Origin: Frankia sp. AiPa1
GTDB taxonomy: Bacteria > Actinomycetota > Actinomycetes > Frankiales > Frankiaceae
Assembly (NCBI RefSeq): GCF_023243075.1
Contig: NZ_JALKFZ020000164.1
Coordinates: 1-57,871, forward strand
Reading direction: 5' to 3'
Length of the DNA stretch: 57,871 bases
The notes beneath the pieces were generated by a model. It was given only the letters and a program-made list of their open reading frames with translations. It did not search any database and was not told where the DNA came from. Both the position numbers and the translations under genes were made by a program. Shown one piece after another: positions 1 to 22,600 of the stretch (the first letter of the stretch is position 1; every line of letters starts with the position of its first letter).

Positions 1-53
1 GACTGTCGGGATGCAGATTCGTTGACCAAAGCTATCGTCAGGGATGCCCGAAC

Positions 54-70
54 ACCCGCCGCAGGCGGGT
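54..70 (-). terminator. Possible terminator hairpin after the PKS operon
   Basis: A perfect 7-bp inverted repeat, acccgcc / ggcgggt, with a 3-nt loop lies about 47 bp past the stop of PKS-D. High-GC actinobacterial terminators often lack a clear U-tract, so a hairpin at the end of the operon is plausible. The stem is short and no U-run follows, so this is weak. Confidence 0.3.
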
Positions 71-73
71 TCC

Positions 74-107
74 GGGGGGGGGCCCACCCCCCCCCCCCCC
101 CCCCCCC
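74..107. repeat. Homopolymer tract: nine G then twenty-one C
   Basis: Nine G (74-82), the bases ccca, then an uninterrupted run of 21 C (87-107), ending 9 bp before the TGA of PKS-D. The G and C runs could pair into a hairpin. Runs this long are slippage-prone and also typical of low-quality or gap-adjacent assembly, so the exact length is doubtful. Confidence 0.8.
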
Positions 108-116
108 ACGAAATGA

Positions 117-3100
117 TCAGGTAAGGGAATCAAGAAAGCGGGTGATCGCCGCGACCGTGGTGGGCGAGTGCTCCTCGAGGATGGAGAAGTGCTCACCGGG
201 CACGTCCACGGCCTCGTGCGGCGTCGCCCAGTACGCCTGCCATCCGGTGGGGTCGTCCGGGTCGATGATGGTGCGCCGCAGCGGGTCGGCCGCCCGGACG
301 AGCAGGGTCGGCGCCTCGACCGGCTTGGCCTGCCAGCCGTCGAAGATCTTCACGTAGGCGCCCATCGTGGTCAGGCTGGCGTCGCTCCAGACCATCTGGT
401 AGCGCTCGACGCGGTCCAGCATTCCCGTGATCATCGCGGGCAGCCACCAGTCCGCCATGCCCTCGCGCACCGCGCTCTCCGGCGGGTAGCTGTCGACGAG
501 GATCAGGCCGGCCGGCCGGACGCCCGCACTCTCCAGCTCGGCCGCCACCGCGTGGGCGACGACGCCACCCATCGAGCGCCCGACCAGGACGAACGGTGTG
601 CCGTCACCCGCCAGCCTGGTCACCTCGCGCACGTGCGAGCCGATGTAGGTGGGCTCGTCCGCGGGCAGGTGGTCGTCCTCGGCATAGCCGGGGGAGGGCA
701 GGACGAACACGTCCCGTTGGCCGCGCAGCAGCGTGCCGAGGCGGGCGTACTCGTGCGGTCCCGAGATCGCGCTCATCGCGGGGAAGCAGATCAGCCGGTG
801 CCGGGCCGGCCCCTCGGCGAGCGCAAGCGTCGCCTTGGTGTGTGCGTCGCCGGCGGTGGCGTCGAAGGTGGGCCGCAGATGGGACGCGACGACCAGCAAC
901 TGTGCCGCCGCGCCGAACTGGTCGCGGGCGCACAGTGCCTGGTAGAGCGCGGACAGCGGCCCCTCCTGCGGCCCCACCACCCGGATCCCGGTAGCCCCCG
1001 CGTCCTGCGGCGTGCCGGGGCCGCCCGCTCCCGGCACCGTGCCTGCCGTGCCTGCCGGGACGGTCGGCGGTGCCGTGGCGAGCTGCTCGGCGAGGTAGGC
1101 GGCGAGATCCGCGGCGGTGGGATGGTCGAAGGTGAGCGTGGCCGGCAGCCGCAGCGCGGTGGCCGCGTTCAGCCGGTTGCGCAGCTCCACGGCGGTCAGC
1201 GAGTCCAGGCCGAGCTCGCCGAAGTCCCGGCCGGCCTCGATCGTCTCCACGCCGGAGTGCCCGAGGACGTTCGCGACCTGGGCCCGGACGTGGTCGAGCA
1301 GGACCGCCACCCGCTGGTCCGCGGTGGTGGCCCCGGCCAGCAGCCCGCGCAGCGCGGCGGCGTCCGCGTCGCCGCCCGCCGCCCGGTTCGCCGCGCCACC
1401 CCGGCGCCGCGCCGAGGGCCGGCCCGTGCGGACCAGGTCCCGCAGCAGCGCCGGGACCGGCACATCCGAGGCCGCCCGGGTCCGGATCCCGCCGAGGTCG
1501 AGCCCGGCGGGGACGACCAGGGGCTGGCCGAGGGCGCCGGCGGCGTCGAACAGCGCGAGTGCGTCGGCGGCCGGCAGGGCCCGCAGTCCGCTGCGCGCGA
1601 TCCGGCGCTGGTCGGCCGCGCCGAGACCGGCCGTGAAGGAGCTGGTGTCCGCCCACAGACCCCAGGCGAGGCTGGTGGCGGGCAGTCCCAGGGCGTGCCG
1701 ATGCTGGGCGAGGGCGTCGAGGAAGCTGTTGGCCGCCGTGTAGCTGGCCTGCCCCGGCCCGCCGGTGAGTCCGGCGACGGAACTGTAGAGGACGAACGCG
1801 CCCAGCGGCAGGTCGCGGGTGGCGTGGTGCAGGTTCCAGGCGCCGTCGACCTTCGGCGTGAGAACGGCACGCAGGCGCTCCGGGGTGATGCCGGTGAGGG
1901 CCGCGTCATCGCTGGTACCGGCGGCGTGGACGACGGCGGTCAGGGGATGGTCGGCGGGGATCGCCGCGACCAGCCGGGCCACGGCGTCCGGGTCGGCGAG
2001 ATCGGCGGCGGTGATCGTGACCGTCGCGCCGAGTCCCTCGAGCTCACCGCGCAGCGCCTGCGCGTTCGGGTGGTCGGATCCCTGGCGGCTGGTCAGGTGC
2101 AGATGCCGGATGTGATGGTGGCCGACCAGGTGGCGGGCGAGATGCCCGGCCAGCGTCCCGAAGCCACCGGAGATCAGGACCGTGCCCGCGCGGTCGAGGT
2201 TCCAGCCCGCCTCGACGCCCGGCCCGGCGTCACCAGCCGTGGTGTCGCCAGCCGTCGTGGTGTCACTGGTCGTCGTGGTGTTACTGGTCGTCGTGGTGAC
2301 GGGGACGAGTCGGGGTGTGCGGACGGTGCCGGCCCGCAGGGCGAGCTGCGGTTCGTCGAGGTCGACAGCGGCGGCGAGTGCCGCGGGCAGGGCGGCCGCG
2401 GAAGCGGGGTCGCGGTCGATGTCGACGAGCAGGATGCGGCCGGGGTGTTCCGCCTGGGCGCTGCGGACAAGTCCCCATACCGGCGCGGCGGACAGATCGA
2501 CCTCCGTCGCCGCGGCCCCGGCGGAAGATCCGAGTACCTGCTCGCGTTCGTCCCCGACTCCCACCGCGCGAAAGGTGAGTACCCCAAGGCGGGTGGACTC
2601 CAGACGCGCGTCGGCCAGGTAGCTCCGCAGCAGAAGCAGCGTGTGCTCCGTCGTGGCCCGTGCGGCGCCAGCGACGTCGTGGTCGTCCCCGAGATCGTTC
2701 TCGGCGTCGTCCGGTCGACGCAGGCCGAGACCGTCTCCGCCGTAGCCGTTGTCCCCGCCGCCGTCCCCACCGTCGCTGGCACCGTCGCTGGCACCGGCAC
2801 CGGCACCGGCACCGGCGCTGGCGGTGGCGCTGGCGGTGGCCGAGACGAGGACCAGGTCGGGGGCGGCCGTGCCGGACTCGAGGGCCGAGCCGAGGGCGGC
2901 AAGATCGGGGTAGGTGGTCACGGTGACGCCCTGGACGTCGGTGCTCTGGACGTCGGTGCTCTGGACATCCCCGCCGAGCACCGCCGGGAGCGCGGCGGCC
3001 GTCTCGTCGCCGACGACCGCCCAGGCGGATGCCGTCGGCGCGGGTGGGATCCGCCGCAGCGGCGGCCAGTTGAGCTGGTACAGGGAGTCCCGCCGGGCTC

Positions 3101-6100
3101 GACGGGACGCGGCGAGTTGCCTCGCGGAGACCACCCGGGCCAGCAGCGCGTCCACGGTGACCACCGGTGCGCCGGTGGGATCAGTGGCCCGCAGGGAGAT
3201 CTCGTCGTTGCCCTGGACGCCTAGATGGACCCGCAGCTCGCGGGCGCCGGTGGCGTACAGGCGAACGCCGTTCCAGGCGAAGGGCAGCCGGCTGCTCCCG
3301 GCCGGCACGTCGGCCAGCCCGTGGAACACCGACAGGTGCACGGCCGCATCGAGCAGCGCCGGGTGCGCGCCGAAGTCCGCCGCCGGACCTGCCTGCCCCT
3401 CGGGCAGGACGATCTCGGCGTAGAGGTCGTTCCCATCGCGCCACGCTGCCCGCAGACCCTGGAAGGCGGGACCGTAGGCCAGCCCGGAGGCACGCAGGAT
3501 GGCGTAGATCTCCTCGACCGGTTCGGCGACCGGTTCCGCCCCGGGCGGCGGCCAGGCGGCCTGGGCGCCCGGAGCCAGTCCGGCATCGCCGGTGCCGGTG
3601 CCGGTGCCGGCGCTGGTGGCGGCGATGCTGGTGGCGGTGGTCTCGCTGGCGGTGGGCTCGCCGTTGACGGTCGGACCGGTGATGAACAGCCCGCTGGCGT
3701 GCCGGGTCCACTCGGCGTCGGGCTCGTCCGCGTCCTGCGGCCGGGAATGGACGGCGACGGGACGGCGCCCGGTGTCGTCGAGCGCGCCGACGCTGACCTG
3801 CAGCGCCACGGCGCCGCGGGCGGGCAGGAGGAGCGGAGTCTCGAAGACGAGCTCCTCGAGCTCCGTGACGTCGAGCTCGTCTCCGGCGCGCAGAGCCAGC
3901 TCGACGAAGACCGTGCCGGGCACGAGCACGTTGCCCTGCACCACGTGGTCGGCGAGCCACGGCTGCGTCGCCAGGGAGATCCGTCCCGAGAGCACCACCC
4001 CGTCCTGGTCGGCGAGCCCCAGGGCCGCGCCGAGCAGGGGATGGCCCGCGGTGGCCAGGCCGAGCCCGGCGGCATCCCGCGCACCCGTGGCCGCCTCCTC
4101 AAGCCAGAAGCGCTGCCGCTGGAAGGGGTAGGTGGGCAGGGTGGCGGCGAGCGGACGGGGGTCGTGGCCGGCCTCGGTGGGCGGGGTGAGGCCGGTGCCG
4201 GTGGGCGTGTGGCCGTGGGCATGCAGGGTGGCGAGGGCGGCCGGCAGGGTGGAGGTGGCGGGCTGGTTACGTCGCAGCGTGGGGATGAGTGTCGGCGAGA
4301 GGACGTCGGCGCCGCGGCTGGAGTCGCCCGAGCCGCTGGGGTTGCCCGTGTTATCCGTGTTACCCGTGTTACCCGTGTTGCTGGGGTTGTCTGTGTTGCT
4401 GGTGTTGCCATGATCGGACTGGCCGGCGCGGGCGGGCACGGGGGCCCGGGTGGTGAGGATCTGGGTGGCGAGGCTGGTCAGTGTGGTGTCGGGGCCGAGC
4501 TCCAGGTAGGTGGTGACGCCGAGGTCGGCGAGGGTGGTCACGCCCGCGGCGAAGCGGACGGTGCGCCGGACGTGCTCGGCCCAGTAGTCAGGGGTGGTCA
4601 GCTGCTCGGGGGTGGCGGGCGTGCCGGTCAGGTTGGAGATGATCGGGATGGTGGGGGAGTGGTAGGTGACGGTCGCGGCCGTGGTGTGGAAGTCGTCGAG
4701 GATGGGGTCGGTCAGCGGGCTGTGGAAGGCGTGGCTGACGGTGAGGTGACGGGTCCTGGTGCCGGCGGCGGTGGCGGCCTCGGCGAGGGCGTCCAGGGTG
4801 GCGCGGGGGCCGGCGAGGACGGTGTTCGACGGGCTGTTGACCGCGGCGAGGTCGATCTGGCCGAGGTCGAGCTCGGGGCGTCGCCGGCCGAGCTCCTCGA
4901 CGAGCGCGCGGGTGGTGGCCTCGTCGGCGTGGACGGTGAGCATGCCGCCGCCGGCGGGAAGGCTGCCGAGCAGGCGGGCGCGGGTGGCGACGAGCCGGGC
5001 CGCGTCGGCCAGGGTGAACACCCCGGCGAGGTGAGCGGCGGTGATCTCGCCGAGGCTGTGGCCGATCAGGTGGTCCGGGGTGATGCCGTGGAACGCCAGG
5101 GTCCGGTAGAGCGCCACCTGCAGTGCGAACAGGGTGGGCTGGGTCCACTCGGTCTGATGGATCAGCTCGGCGTCGGGGCTGTCGGGTTCGGCGTGCAGCA
5201 CCGAGAGTAGCGGCTGGTCCAGGTACGGGTCGAGCTCGGCGGCGACCTCGTCGAGCGCGGCCTGGTAGACCGGGTGGGTCAGGTAGAGGCCGTGGCCCAT
5301 GCGGGGGCGCTGGCTGCCCTGGCCGGAGAACAGGAAGGCCAGTGGTCCGCCGGTCTCGGTCCCGGTGATCACGTCCTGGTGGCGCCGGCCGTCGGCGAGT
5401 GCGTCGAGGGCGTCGAGCAGGCCGGTCTGGTCGGTGGCCAGGGCGACGGCACGGTGTGGGAAGACGGTGCGGGTCGCGAGCGCCGCCGCCAGCAGCTCGA
5501 TCCGGATGTGGTCGTCGACGGGTTCGTCGACGGCGGGCCGGTCGGGTCGGGTGTCACGCAGGTGGCTGGCCAGTCGTCGGGCCTGGTCGTGCAGCGCGGG
5601 TACGGAGCGCGCCGACAGCGGTACGAGCACCGGCGTCTCCGCGACGTTCGCCGCGGCCGGGCCGACGCCCGTGGCCGGGTCGGAATCCGCGGTGGTCGGG
5701 TCGCCGGTTGCCGTGGTCAGGCCGGGTACCGCGGGGGCCTGCTCCAGGATGATGTGGGCGTTGGTGCCGCTGACTCCGAACGCCGAGATCCCGATCCGCC
5801 GGGGAGCGTCCGTCTGTGGCCAGGGGCGGCCCTCGCGGAGCAGTTCGACGCTGCCAGCCGTCCAGTCGACGTGGGGGGTCGGCTCGTCGATGTGCAGGGT
5901 GCGGGGCAGAAAGCCGTGGCGCAGGGCGAACACGGCCTTGATCGCGCCCGCCGCTCCGGCGGCGGCCTGGGTGTGGCCGATGTTGGACTTCAGGCTGCCC
6001 AGCCACAGGGGTCTGTCGGCGGGCCGGGCCTGCCCGTAGGTGGCGAGGATGGCCTGCGCCTCGATCGGATCGCCGAGCGAGGTGCCGGTGCCGTGCGCCT

Positions 6101-7115
6101 CGACCGCGTCGACGTCACCCGGGGCGAGCCGGGCGCTGGCGAGGGCGGCGCGGATGACGCGTTGCTGGGCGGGTCCGTTGGGGGCGGTCAGGCCGTTGGA
6201 GGCGCCGTCGGAGTTGACGGCGCTGCCCCGCAGCACGGCGAGGACGGGGTGCCCGGCCCGCTGGGCGTCGCTGAGCCGCTCGACGAGCAGCACGCCGATG
6301 CCCTCGGACCAGCCGGTGCCGTCCGCCGTGGCGGCGAATGCCTTGCACCGTCCGTCCGCGGACAGGCCACGCTGGCGGGAGAACTCGACGAACGGCGCCG
6401 GTGACGACATCACCGCGACCCCGCTGGCCAGCGCCAGATCGGCCTCGCCGCTGCGCAGGGCCTGGGCGGCCAGGTGCAGGGCGACGAGCGCGGACGAGCA
6501 GGCGGTGTCGACGGTGACCGACGGTCCCTCGAAGCCGAACGTGTAGGACACCCGGCCGGACAGCACACTGCCGAGCGTGCCGAGGGCCGTGTAGGCCTCC
6601 AGCTCGTCGGGGATCTGGTGCAGGCGGGAGGCGTAGTCCTGCCCGGCGATGCCGGCGAACACGGCGGTGCGGCTGCCGCGCAGGGTGGTCGGGTCGATGC
6701 CGGCCCGCTCGAACGCCTCCCAGCTCGTCTCCAGCAGCAGCCGCTGCTGCGGGTCGATGGCCACCGCCTCGCGGGGGGAGATGCCGAAGAACTCCGGGTC
6801 GAACTCGGCGGCGTCGTGCAGGAAACCGCCGTGCCGGGTGTAGGACTTGCCGGGCGCGCCCGGGTCGGGATCGTAGAGGTCGTCGACCGCCCAGCCGCGG
6901 TCGGTGGGGAACTCGCTGATCGCGTCCCGTTCATCGACGACCAGGTCCCACAGGTCCTCCGGGGTGCGCACGGCGCCGGGCAGCCGGCAGGCCATGCTCA
7001 CGATCGCGATCGGCTCCCGCCGGCTGGACTCGACCTCACGCAGGCGCTTCTGCGCCGCGCGCGCGTCACCGAGCGCCCGCTTGAGGTATTCGCGAAGCTT
7101 GGCGTCATCGGCCAT
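117..7115 (-). CDS. Modular type I PKS, module 6 and thioesterase (PKS-D)
   Basis: This protein of about 2332 aa adds the last extender unit and releases the chain. The order is N-terminal coiled-coil docking segment (1-33), KS (about 36-455; active Cys206 in DTACSSA), AT (about 590-890; GHSLG near 686, HAFH near 793, a malonyl-CoA signature), DH (about 1020-1340; HVVQG...P near 1056, DAAVH near 1253), KR (about 1640-1860; SGGFGTLAG nucleotide-binding loop, Tyr near 1790), ACP (DSL near 1970) and TE (2100-2332; GRSMGG near 2180, catalytic His in GEHFS). DH plus KR predicts a 2,3-alkene. The ATG at 7115 is chosen over longer in-frame starts because it begins the docking helix, has AAGGGAG upstream, and leaves 77 bp after the previous gene. 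The AT-DH linker has NTG-type repeats. Domain calls are from visible motifs; the TE could hydrolyse or cyclise. Confidence 0.95.
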   Translation of the reverse strand: MADDAKLREYLKRALGDARAAQKRLREVESSRREPIAIVSMACRLPGAVRTPEDLWDLVVDERDAISEFPTDRGWAVDDLYDPDPGAPGKSYTRHGGFLHDAAEFDPEFFGISPREAVAIDPQQRLLLETSWEAFERAGIDPTTLRGSRTAVFAGIAGQDYASRLHQIPDELEAYTALGTLGSVLSGRVSYTFGFEGPSVTVDTACSSALVALHLAAQALRSGEADLALASGVAVMSSPAPFVEFSRQRGLSADGRCKAFAATADGTGWSEGIGVLLVERLSDAQRAGHPVLAVLRGSAVNSDGASNGLTAPNGPAQQRVIRAALASARLAPGDVDAVEAHGTGTSLGDPIEAQAILATYGQARPADRPLWLGSLKSNIGHTQAAAGAAGAIKAVFALRHGFLPRTLHIDEPTPHVDWTAGSVELLREGRPWPQTDAPRRIGISAFGVSGTNAHIILEQAPAVPGLTTATGDPTTADSDPATGVGPAAANVAETPVLVPLSARSVPALHDQARRLASHLRDTRPDRPAVDEPVDDHIRIELLAAALATRTVFPHRAVALATDQTGLLDALDALADGRRHQDVITGTETGGPLAFLFSGQGSQRPRMGHGLYLTHPVYQAALDEVAAELDPYLDQPLLSVLHAEPDSPDAELIHQTEWTQPTLFALQVALYRTLAFHGITPDHLIGHSLGEITAAHLAGVFTLADAARLVATRARLLGSLPAGGGMLTVHADEATTRALVEELGRRRPELDLGQIDLAAVNSPSNTVLAGPRATLDALAEAATAAGTRTRHLTVSHAFHSPLTDPILDDFHTTAATVTYHSPTIPIISNLTGTPATPEQLTTPDYWAEHVRRTVRFAAGVTTLADLGVTTYLELGPDTTLTSLATQILTTRAPVPARAGQSDHGNTSNTDNPSNTGNTGNTDNTGNPSGSGDSSRGADVLSPTLIPTLRRNQPATSTLPAALATLHAHGHTPTGTGLTPPTEAGHDPRPLAATLPTYPFQRQRFWLEEAATGARDAAGLGLATAGHPLLGAALGLADQDGVVLSGRISLATQPWLADHVVQGNVLVPGTVFVELALRAGDELDVTELEELVFETPLLLPARGAVALQVSVGALDDTGRRPVAVHSRPQDADEPDAEWTRHASGLFITGPTVNGEPTASETTATSIAATSAGTGTGTGDAGLAPGAQAAWPPPGAEPVAEPVEEIYAILRASGLAYGPAFQGLRAAWRDGNDLYAEIVLPEGQAGPAADFGAHPALLDAAVHLSVFHGLADVPAGSSRLPFAWNGVRLYATGARELRVHLGVQGNDEISLRATDPTGAPVVTVDALLARVVSARQLAASRRARRDSLYQLNWPPLRRIPPAPTASAWAVVGDETAAALPAVLGGDVQSTDVQSTDVQGVTVTTYPDLAALGSALESGTAAPDLVLVSATASATASAGAGAGAGASDGASDGGDGGGDNGYGGDGLGLRRPDDAENDLGDDHDVAGAARATTEHTLLLLRSYLADARLESTRLGVLTFRAVGVGDEREQVLGSSAGAAATEVDLSAAPVWGLVRSAQAEHPGRILLVDIDRDPASAAALPAALAAAVDLDEPQLALRAGTVRTPRLVPVTTTTSNTTTTSDTTTAGDTTAGDAGPGVEAGWNLDRAGTVLISGGFGTLAGHLARHLVGHHHIRHLHLTSRQGSDHPNAQALRGELEGLGATVTITAADLADPDAVARLVAAIPADHPLTAVVHAAGTSDDAALTGITPERLRAVLTPKVDGAWNLHHATRDLPLGAFVLYSSVAGLTGGPGQASYTAANSFLDALAQHRHALGLPATSLAWGLWADTSSFTAGLGAADQRRIARSGLRALPAADALALFDAAGALGQPLVVPAGLDLGGIRTRAASDVPVPALLRDLVRTGRPSARRRGGAANRAAGGDADAAALRGLLAGATTADQRVAVLLDHVRAQVANVLGHSGVETIEAGRDFGELGLDSLTAVELRNRLNAATALRLPATLTFDHPTAADLAAYLAEQLATAPPTVPAGTAGTVPGAGGPGTPQDAGATGIRVVGPQEGPLSALYQALCARDQFGAAAQLLVVASHLRPTFDATAGDAHTKATLALAEGPARHRLICFPAMSAISGPHEYARLGTLLRGQRDVFVLPSPGYAEDDHLPADEPTYIGSHVREVTRLAGDGTPFVLVGRSMGGVVAHAVAAELESAGVRPAGLILVDSYPPESAVREGMADWWLPAMITGMLDRVERYQMVWSDASLTTMGAYVKIFDGWQAKPVEAPTLLVRAADPLRRTIIDPDDPTGWQAYWATPHEAVDVPGEHFSILEEHSPTTVAAITRFLDSLT
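2229..2297. repeat. In-frame 18-bp minisatellite in the PKS-D KR linker
   Basis: Three 18-bp units (2244-2261, 2262-2279, 2280-2297) plus a shorter 15-bp unit (2229-2243), encoding Thr-rich repeats just before the KR nucleotide-binding loop. The reading frame is preserved. It falls in a linker, so it probably does not affect catalysis. Confidence 0.7.
4340..4412. repeat. In-frame 9-bp repeats in the PKS-D AT-DH linker
   Basis: Copies of a 9-bp unit related to gttacccgt, several of them exact, encode an Asn-Thr-Gly/Asp-Asn-Thr tract between the AT and DH domains. The repeat keeps the frame and looks like a flexible spacer produced by slippage. Confidence 0.7.
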
Positions 7116-7192
7116 GGCCAGTGGCTCCCTTGCGGAGTGTGGGCGGAAAGGGCAGCGGAAGGGCAGCGGAAGGGCGAGGCGGGCGAGCGCGG

Positions 7193-16657
<9,465 letters not shown>

Positions 16658-16695
16658 GGTCCACCTGCTTTCGTCGGGTCGGGCGTCGGCGAGGG

Positions 16696-19600
16696 TCAGG
16701 AGATGCCGAGGGTCTTGCCGATGAAGTCGATGAGTTCGGCGTCGGAGGCGTCGGAGAGCTCCGCGGCCACCGCCGGTTCGGCCGGCGCGTCCGCGGGGGT
16801 GCGCAACCGGGCGAGCAGGTCCTGCAGCCGGTCCACCGCCGCGGACCGGTCCGGTCCGGTGACCAGAGCGGCGTCGAGCGCCACTTCCAGCCGGTCGATC
16901 TCGGTGAGCACCACGGACAGGCCGGTCGGTTCGGCCGGGACCAGCTCGTCGAGCAGGAAGTCCGTCAGGGCCGACGCGGACGGATAGTCGAAGATCAGGC
17001 TGACCGGCAGGGGCAGCCCGGTCTCCCCGATCAGCAGGTTGCGCAGGTTCACGGCGGCGAGCGAGTCGAACCCCTGGTCGCGGAACCCGCGGTCGACGTC
17101 GACCTGGTCCGGTCGGGCCAGTCCCTGCACCGCCGCGACGTGGCCGCGCACGAGGGTCAGTAGCTCCACCCGGCGCTGCGTGCCATCCAGTCCGGCGAGC
17201 CGGGCGGCGAGGTCCGGTCGGGCCGTCCCGGCGCCGTCCGTTCCAACGGTGGCTGCCCGTGCGGCCTGCGCGGCCCGTTCCGCGGCCACGACAGGCAGGT
17301 CGTGGACCAGCGGATGCGGGCGTGCCCGGTAGAACGCCGACCAGTCGGCGTCGAGGACGGCGAGGTGCGTCTCGTCGTGGTCCAGCGCGCCGGCCAGCGC
17401 GCGCAGCGCCGGCTCGGGGTCCATCCCGCGCAGGCCGTAGCGGGCGAGGGTCCGCTGGGCGGCTTCGTCCGCGAGGCCTTCGCCGGTCCACTGCCCCCAG
17501 GCGATCGAGGTGCCGGGCAGGCCGGCAGCCCGGCGGTGATGGGCGAGGGCGTCCAGGTAGGCGTTGCCCGGTGCGTAGTTGCCCTGGCCCGGGACACCCG
17601 CGGATCCGGCGATCGAGGAGAACAGCACGAACGCGTCCAGGTCGGTGCCGGCGGTCAGCTCGTGCAGGTTGCGGGCACCGTCCACCTTGACGCGCAGCAC
17701 GGCGTCGATCTGCGCCGGCGTCAGCTCGGCGAGCAGGCCGTCCTCGACCACGGCCGCGGTGTGCACGACCGCGCGCAGGGGCAGCCGCGGCGGGAGCCCG
17801 TCGAGCAGCCGGGAGAGCGCGTCGCGGTCCGCGACGTCGACGGCCGCGATCGTCACCTGGGCGCCCAGTTCCTCCAGCTGCGCGGTGAGCTCGGCGGCGC
17901 CCGGCGCCTCGGGTCCACGTCGGCTGGTCAGCAGCAGGTGCGGTGTGCCGGCCTGCGCGAGCCACCGGGCGACATGCTGGCCGAGCGCCCCCGTGCCGCC
18001 GGTGACGAGCACAGTGCCGCGCGGCGCCCAGCTCCGGGGCTCCGTTTCCGCCGACGGTGTTCCCGGGGATGCCGGCTCAGCGGCGGGCTCCAGCCGGCGG
18101 GCCAGGAGCCCACTGGGACGGATGGCCAGCTCCGACTCGCCGGTCTCGCCGCGCAGGGCCGCGGCGAGCTGGTCGGCGGTGTGCGGGCCGGGCTGCTCGG
18201 GCAGATCGACCAGGCCGCCCCACTGGTCCGGATGCTCCACCGCCGCGATCGCGCCGAATCCCCACAGCAGCGCCTCGGCGGGCCGGATGACCGTGTCCGC
18301 GGCGGAGGCGGCCACGGCCGCGCCGGTCACGACCCACAGCGGCACGGCCAGGCCGGAACCTGGGCCGGAACCTGGGCCGGAACCGTGGCCGACATCGAGC
18401 AGGGCCTGCAGCAGCGCGACGGTCGCCGCGAACCCGGACGGGGTCGACGGGGCCTGCGGGAGCGGCGTGTCATCGAGGGAGAGCAGCGAAAGCACCCCCG
18501 CGAGCGGCTCGCCCGCGGGTTCGGGCGCCCCCGGCACCCGCTGTGCTGCGTGCCCCTCGTGCGCGCCCGGTGCCAGACGGCCGAGTTCGGCGGCGAGACT
18601 GGCGCGGTCGGCGGCGGACGGGTCCACCGCCAGGATGCGGACCTCGACATCCTCGTGCGTCAGCGCCTGGCGGGCGAGGTCGACCCGCGGGTGGTCGCGG
18701 TGCCGCGCGGGCACCACCACCAGCCAGGAGCCGGCGCGTCGGGGGGCGTCGGCATCGGGGCGCCGAAAGGCCGCGGCAGCCTCATCCGGGTCCGGGGCGT
18801 CGAGGGGCACCGGTCGCCAGGTGAGCCGGTAGCGCCAGGAGTTCGCGGTCGTGTCGACGACCCGGCGGTTCCACCACGAGCCCAGCGCCGGCAGCACGGT
18901 GGCGAGCGCGGTCTGGTCGCCCGGATCGGAGATCCCCAGCGTGCCGGCGAGCGTCGCGGCGTCCGCGCGTCCGACGGCGGCCCAGAACTCGGCGCCGACC
19001 GCTTCCGACGGGCTCGCCGCCGCCGGTGGTGCGGGCAGCGCGGGAACCTCCGGCCGGTCCTCCAGCCAGTAGCGCTGCCGCTGGAACGCGTAGGTGGGCA
19101 GCGTGGCGGCGAGGTGGCGGGGATGCAGCCCGAAACGGTCACGCCCAGCGGCGTCGCCCTGGTCCCGCGGGCCGCTCTGGTCGTCCGCCGACGGCGTGAG
19201 AGTGGTGCTCGTCGGGGTGTGACCGTGGACGTGCAGGGTGGCGAGCGCGGTGGCGAGCGTGACGGCGGACGGATGGCGGCGGCGCAGCGTGGGAATGACC
19301 GTCGCCCCACCGCGGCGACTGCCGGTGCTGTCCCCGCCGGTGCTGTCCCTGGTGGCGTCGTCCCGGCTGGCGAGGGTCTGGGTGGTGAGGGTGGTGAGGG
19401 TGGTGTCGGGGCCGAGTTCGAGGTAGGTGGTGACGCCGAGCTCGGCGAGGGTGGTGACGCCTGCGGCGAACCGGACGGTGTGCCGCACGTGGCGGATCCA
19501 GTAACCCGGCGAGGTGAGCTGCTCGGGGGTGGCGAGCGCGCCGGTGAGGTTGGAGATGATCGGGATGGTGGGGGCGTGGTAGGTGACCGAGCCCGCGGTC

Positions 19601-22600
19601 GCAAGGAAATCGTCGAGGATGGGCTCGGTCAGCGGGCTGTGGAACGCGTGGCTGACGGTCAGGTGACGGGTGCGCAGCCCGCGGGCGGTAGCGGCGTCGG
19701 CGAGGGCGTCCAGCGTGGTCCGGGGCCCGGCGAGCACGGTGTTCGTGGGGCTGTTGAGCGCGGCGATGTCCACCGCGCCGATGCCGTCGAGCCAGGGATG
19801 GTCGTCGAGGAGCGCGCGGGTGGTGGGTTCGTCGGCGTGGACGCTGAGCATGGCCCCGCCGTCCGGTAGCGAGCCGAGCAGCCGGGCGCGGGTGGCGACG
19901 AGCAGGGCCGCGTCGGGCAGTGCCAGGACACCGGCGAGGTGGGCGGCGGTGATCTCGCCCAGGCTGTGGCCGATCAGGTAGTCCGGGGCGATGCCGTGGA
20001 AGGCCAGGGTGCGGTGCAGCGCGACCTGGAAGGCGAACAGGGTCGGCTGGGTCCAGGCGGTCTGGTGGATGAGAGCGGCGTCGGGGCCGTGTGGGTCGGC
20101 GTGCAGGACCGACAGCAGCGGCCGGTCGAGATGCGGATCGAACGCGGCGGCGACCTCGTCCAGGGCCGCGGTGTAGACGGGATGCGTGGTGTACAGGCCG
20201 TGGCCCATGCCGGGGTACTGGCTGCCCTGACCGGAGAACAGGAACGCCAGCGGCCCGCCGGACCCGACGACGGCGCCGGTGACCACCCCGGCCGAAGGCT
20301 GTCCCTGCGCGAGCGCGTCGAGCGTGTCGAGCAGACTGGCCTCGTCGGACGCGAGGGCGACCGCGCGGTGGGCGAAGGCGGTCCGGGTCGCCAGGGCCTG
20401 CGCGAGCCGTTCGACGGCGAGGCGTCCCGAGGTCCCCTCGGTCACCGCACGCAGGTGTATGGCCAGCCGCCGGGCCTGTCCGCGCAGCGCCGGCCCGGAC
20501 CTGGCCGACAGCGGCACCAGAACCGGTGCCGCCACCAGATCGCCGGGCGACGGCTGCGACGGCTGCGACGGCTGCGCCGCCGGGACGGGAACGTCCGCGT
20601 CGAGCTCGTCCGACCCGGAGTGGTCGGGAGCCTGCTCGAGGATGACATGGGCGTTGGTGCCGCTGATCCCGAAGGAGGACACGGCGGCGCGCCGGGGGCG
20701 GCCGGTCTGTGGCCATGGCTGGTTCTCGGTGAGCAGCGTGACCGCGCCGTCGGACCAGTCCACGTGCGGAGTCGGCACGTCGGCGTGCAGCGTCGACGGC
20801 AGGGTGGCGTGGTGCAGAGCGAGGACGGTCTTGATGATGCCGGCGGTGCCGGCGGCGGCCTGGGTGTGGCCGATGTTGGACTTGAGGCTGCCCAGCCAGA
20901 CCGGCTGATCGGCGGGCCGGTCCTGGCCGTAGGTGGCGAGGATGGCCTGCGCCTCGATCGGGTCGCCGAGCGGCGTGCCGGTGCCGTGCGCCTCGACCGC
21001 GTCGACGTCGGCCGCCCCGAGCCCGGAGTCGGCCAGCGCGGTGCGGATGACACGCTGCTGGGCGGGCCCGTTCGGAGCGGTCAGGCCGTTGGAGGCGCCA
21101 TCCTGGTTCACGGCACTGCCCCGCACGACGGCGAGGATCGGATGGTTGCGGGCCCGGGCGTCACCGAGGCGCTCCAGCAGGAGCATGCTGGCGCCCTCGG
21201 CCCAGCCGGTGCCATCGGCGTGGGCGGAGAAGGCCTTGCACCGGCCGTCGGGGGCCAGGCCCCGCTGGCGGGAGAACTCCACGAACTCGGTGGGCGTGGC
21301 CATCACCGCGACGCCGCCGGCCAGCGCCAGGTCGGCTTCGCCGCTGCGCAGGGCCGCCGCGGCGAGGTGCACGGCGACCAGCGAGGACGAGCACGCCGTG
21401 TCGATGGTGACCGCCGGGCCCTCGAAGCCGAACGTGTACGCGACCCGGCCGGACGCGACGCTGCCGGCCACCCCGGTCCCCAGATATCCCTCCAGGTCCG
21501 GTGGAACGGCGCGCAGCTTCGTCCCGTAGTCGTGGTACATCACGCCGACGTAGACGCCGGTGGTGGAGCCGCGCAGGTCGGTGGGGTCGATGCCGGCGCG
21601 TTCGATGGCCTCCCAGGCGGTCTCCAGCAGCAGACGCTGCTGCGGATCGGTGGCCAGCGCCTCGCGCGGCGTGATGCCGAAGAACTCGGCGTCGAAGTCG
21701 GCGGCGTCGTGCAGGAAGCCGCCGTGGCGGGTGTAGGAGTGGCCGCTCGCGTCCGGGTCCGGGTCGTACAGGCCGACGAGGTCCCAGCCACGGTTGGTCG
21801 GGAACGTGGAGATCGCGTCTGTTCCGGACACGACCAGCTCCCAGAGCTGCTCCGGGGTGCTGACGCCGCCGGGTAGCCGGCAGGCCATCCCGACGATCGC
21901 GATCAGGTCGTCGTCGGTCCCCGGTGCGCCGGAGCCGCCGGCCTCGCCGGTGGTGCTGGCGGCGGCGCCGGGTGCGTTCCTGGCAGCACGGCCGTTCCTG
22001 CCAGCGCGGCCGTTCCTGCCAGCGCGGCCGTTCTTGGCGGCACGGTCGTCCTGGGCAGCGCGGTCGTCCTGGGCAGCGCGGTCGTCCTGGGCGGCGCGGT
22101 GGCCGCCCGTGGCGGTCGCGGTGTCGGCGAGGCTGTGGTCGAGCAGGCGGGCGAGCGCGCCCAGGTTGGGATGGTCGAAGGTCAGGGTGGCGGGCAGCCG
22201 CAGGCCGGTGGCCGCGTTCAGCCGGTTGCGCAGCTCGATCGCGGTCAGCGAATCCAGGCCGACGGTGCTGAAGGCCCGGTCCTCGGCGATGCTCTCGTCC
22301 GCGGCGCTGCCCAGGACCGCGGCGAGTTCGGCACGTACGAAGGCGAGGACAGCGGCATACCGGTCGTCGGCGTCCAGGCCCGCGAGCCGCCCGGCGAGGT
22401 CCGACCCGGACAGGGCCGAGGCCGGGTCCGCGGCCCCTGCCGCCCCGGCCGTGGCCGCCGCGCGTCGAACCGGGCGGACGAGGACGCGCAGCAGCGGGGG
22501 AATCCCGTGCTCGGCCGCGCGGGCCCGGACGGCGGCGAGGTCCAGGGGCACGGCGGCGAGGACGGCCTCGGCGCGCCGCGCGGCGCTGTCGAACAGGGCG

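Larger units (their letters stand above)
1..116. other. Intergenic region downstream of the PKS operon
   Basis: No gene is supported here. The stretch follows the stop of the last PKS gene (TGA on the minus strand at 119-117). It holds a small GC hairpin and a G9/C21 homopolymer pair, listed separately. Whether more cluster genes lie beyond position 1 cannot be seen. Confidence 0.6.

Noticed and set aside
168..3224. A plus-strand open frame of about 1018 codons antisense to PKS-D, and similar long frames opposite the other PKS genes
   Set aside because: Long antisense frames are expected where codon third positions are almost all G or C. Their translations are Arg/Gly/Pro-rich without motifs, while the minus strand has complete PKS domains.
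16658..17965. Upstream extension of the PKS-C frame beyond 16657
   Set aside because: It is an Arg/Ala-rich shadow of the PKS-B C-terminus; the docking helix and ribosome site place the start at 16657.
21976..22101. Regularly spaced repeats resembling a CRISPR array
   Set aside because: Units are contiguous 18-mers with no spacers and lie in frame inside a PKS linker.
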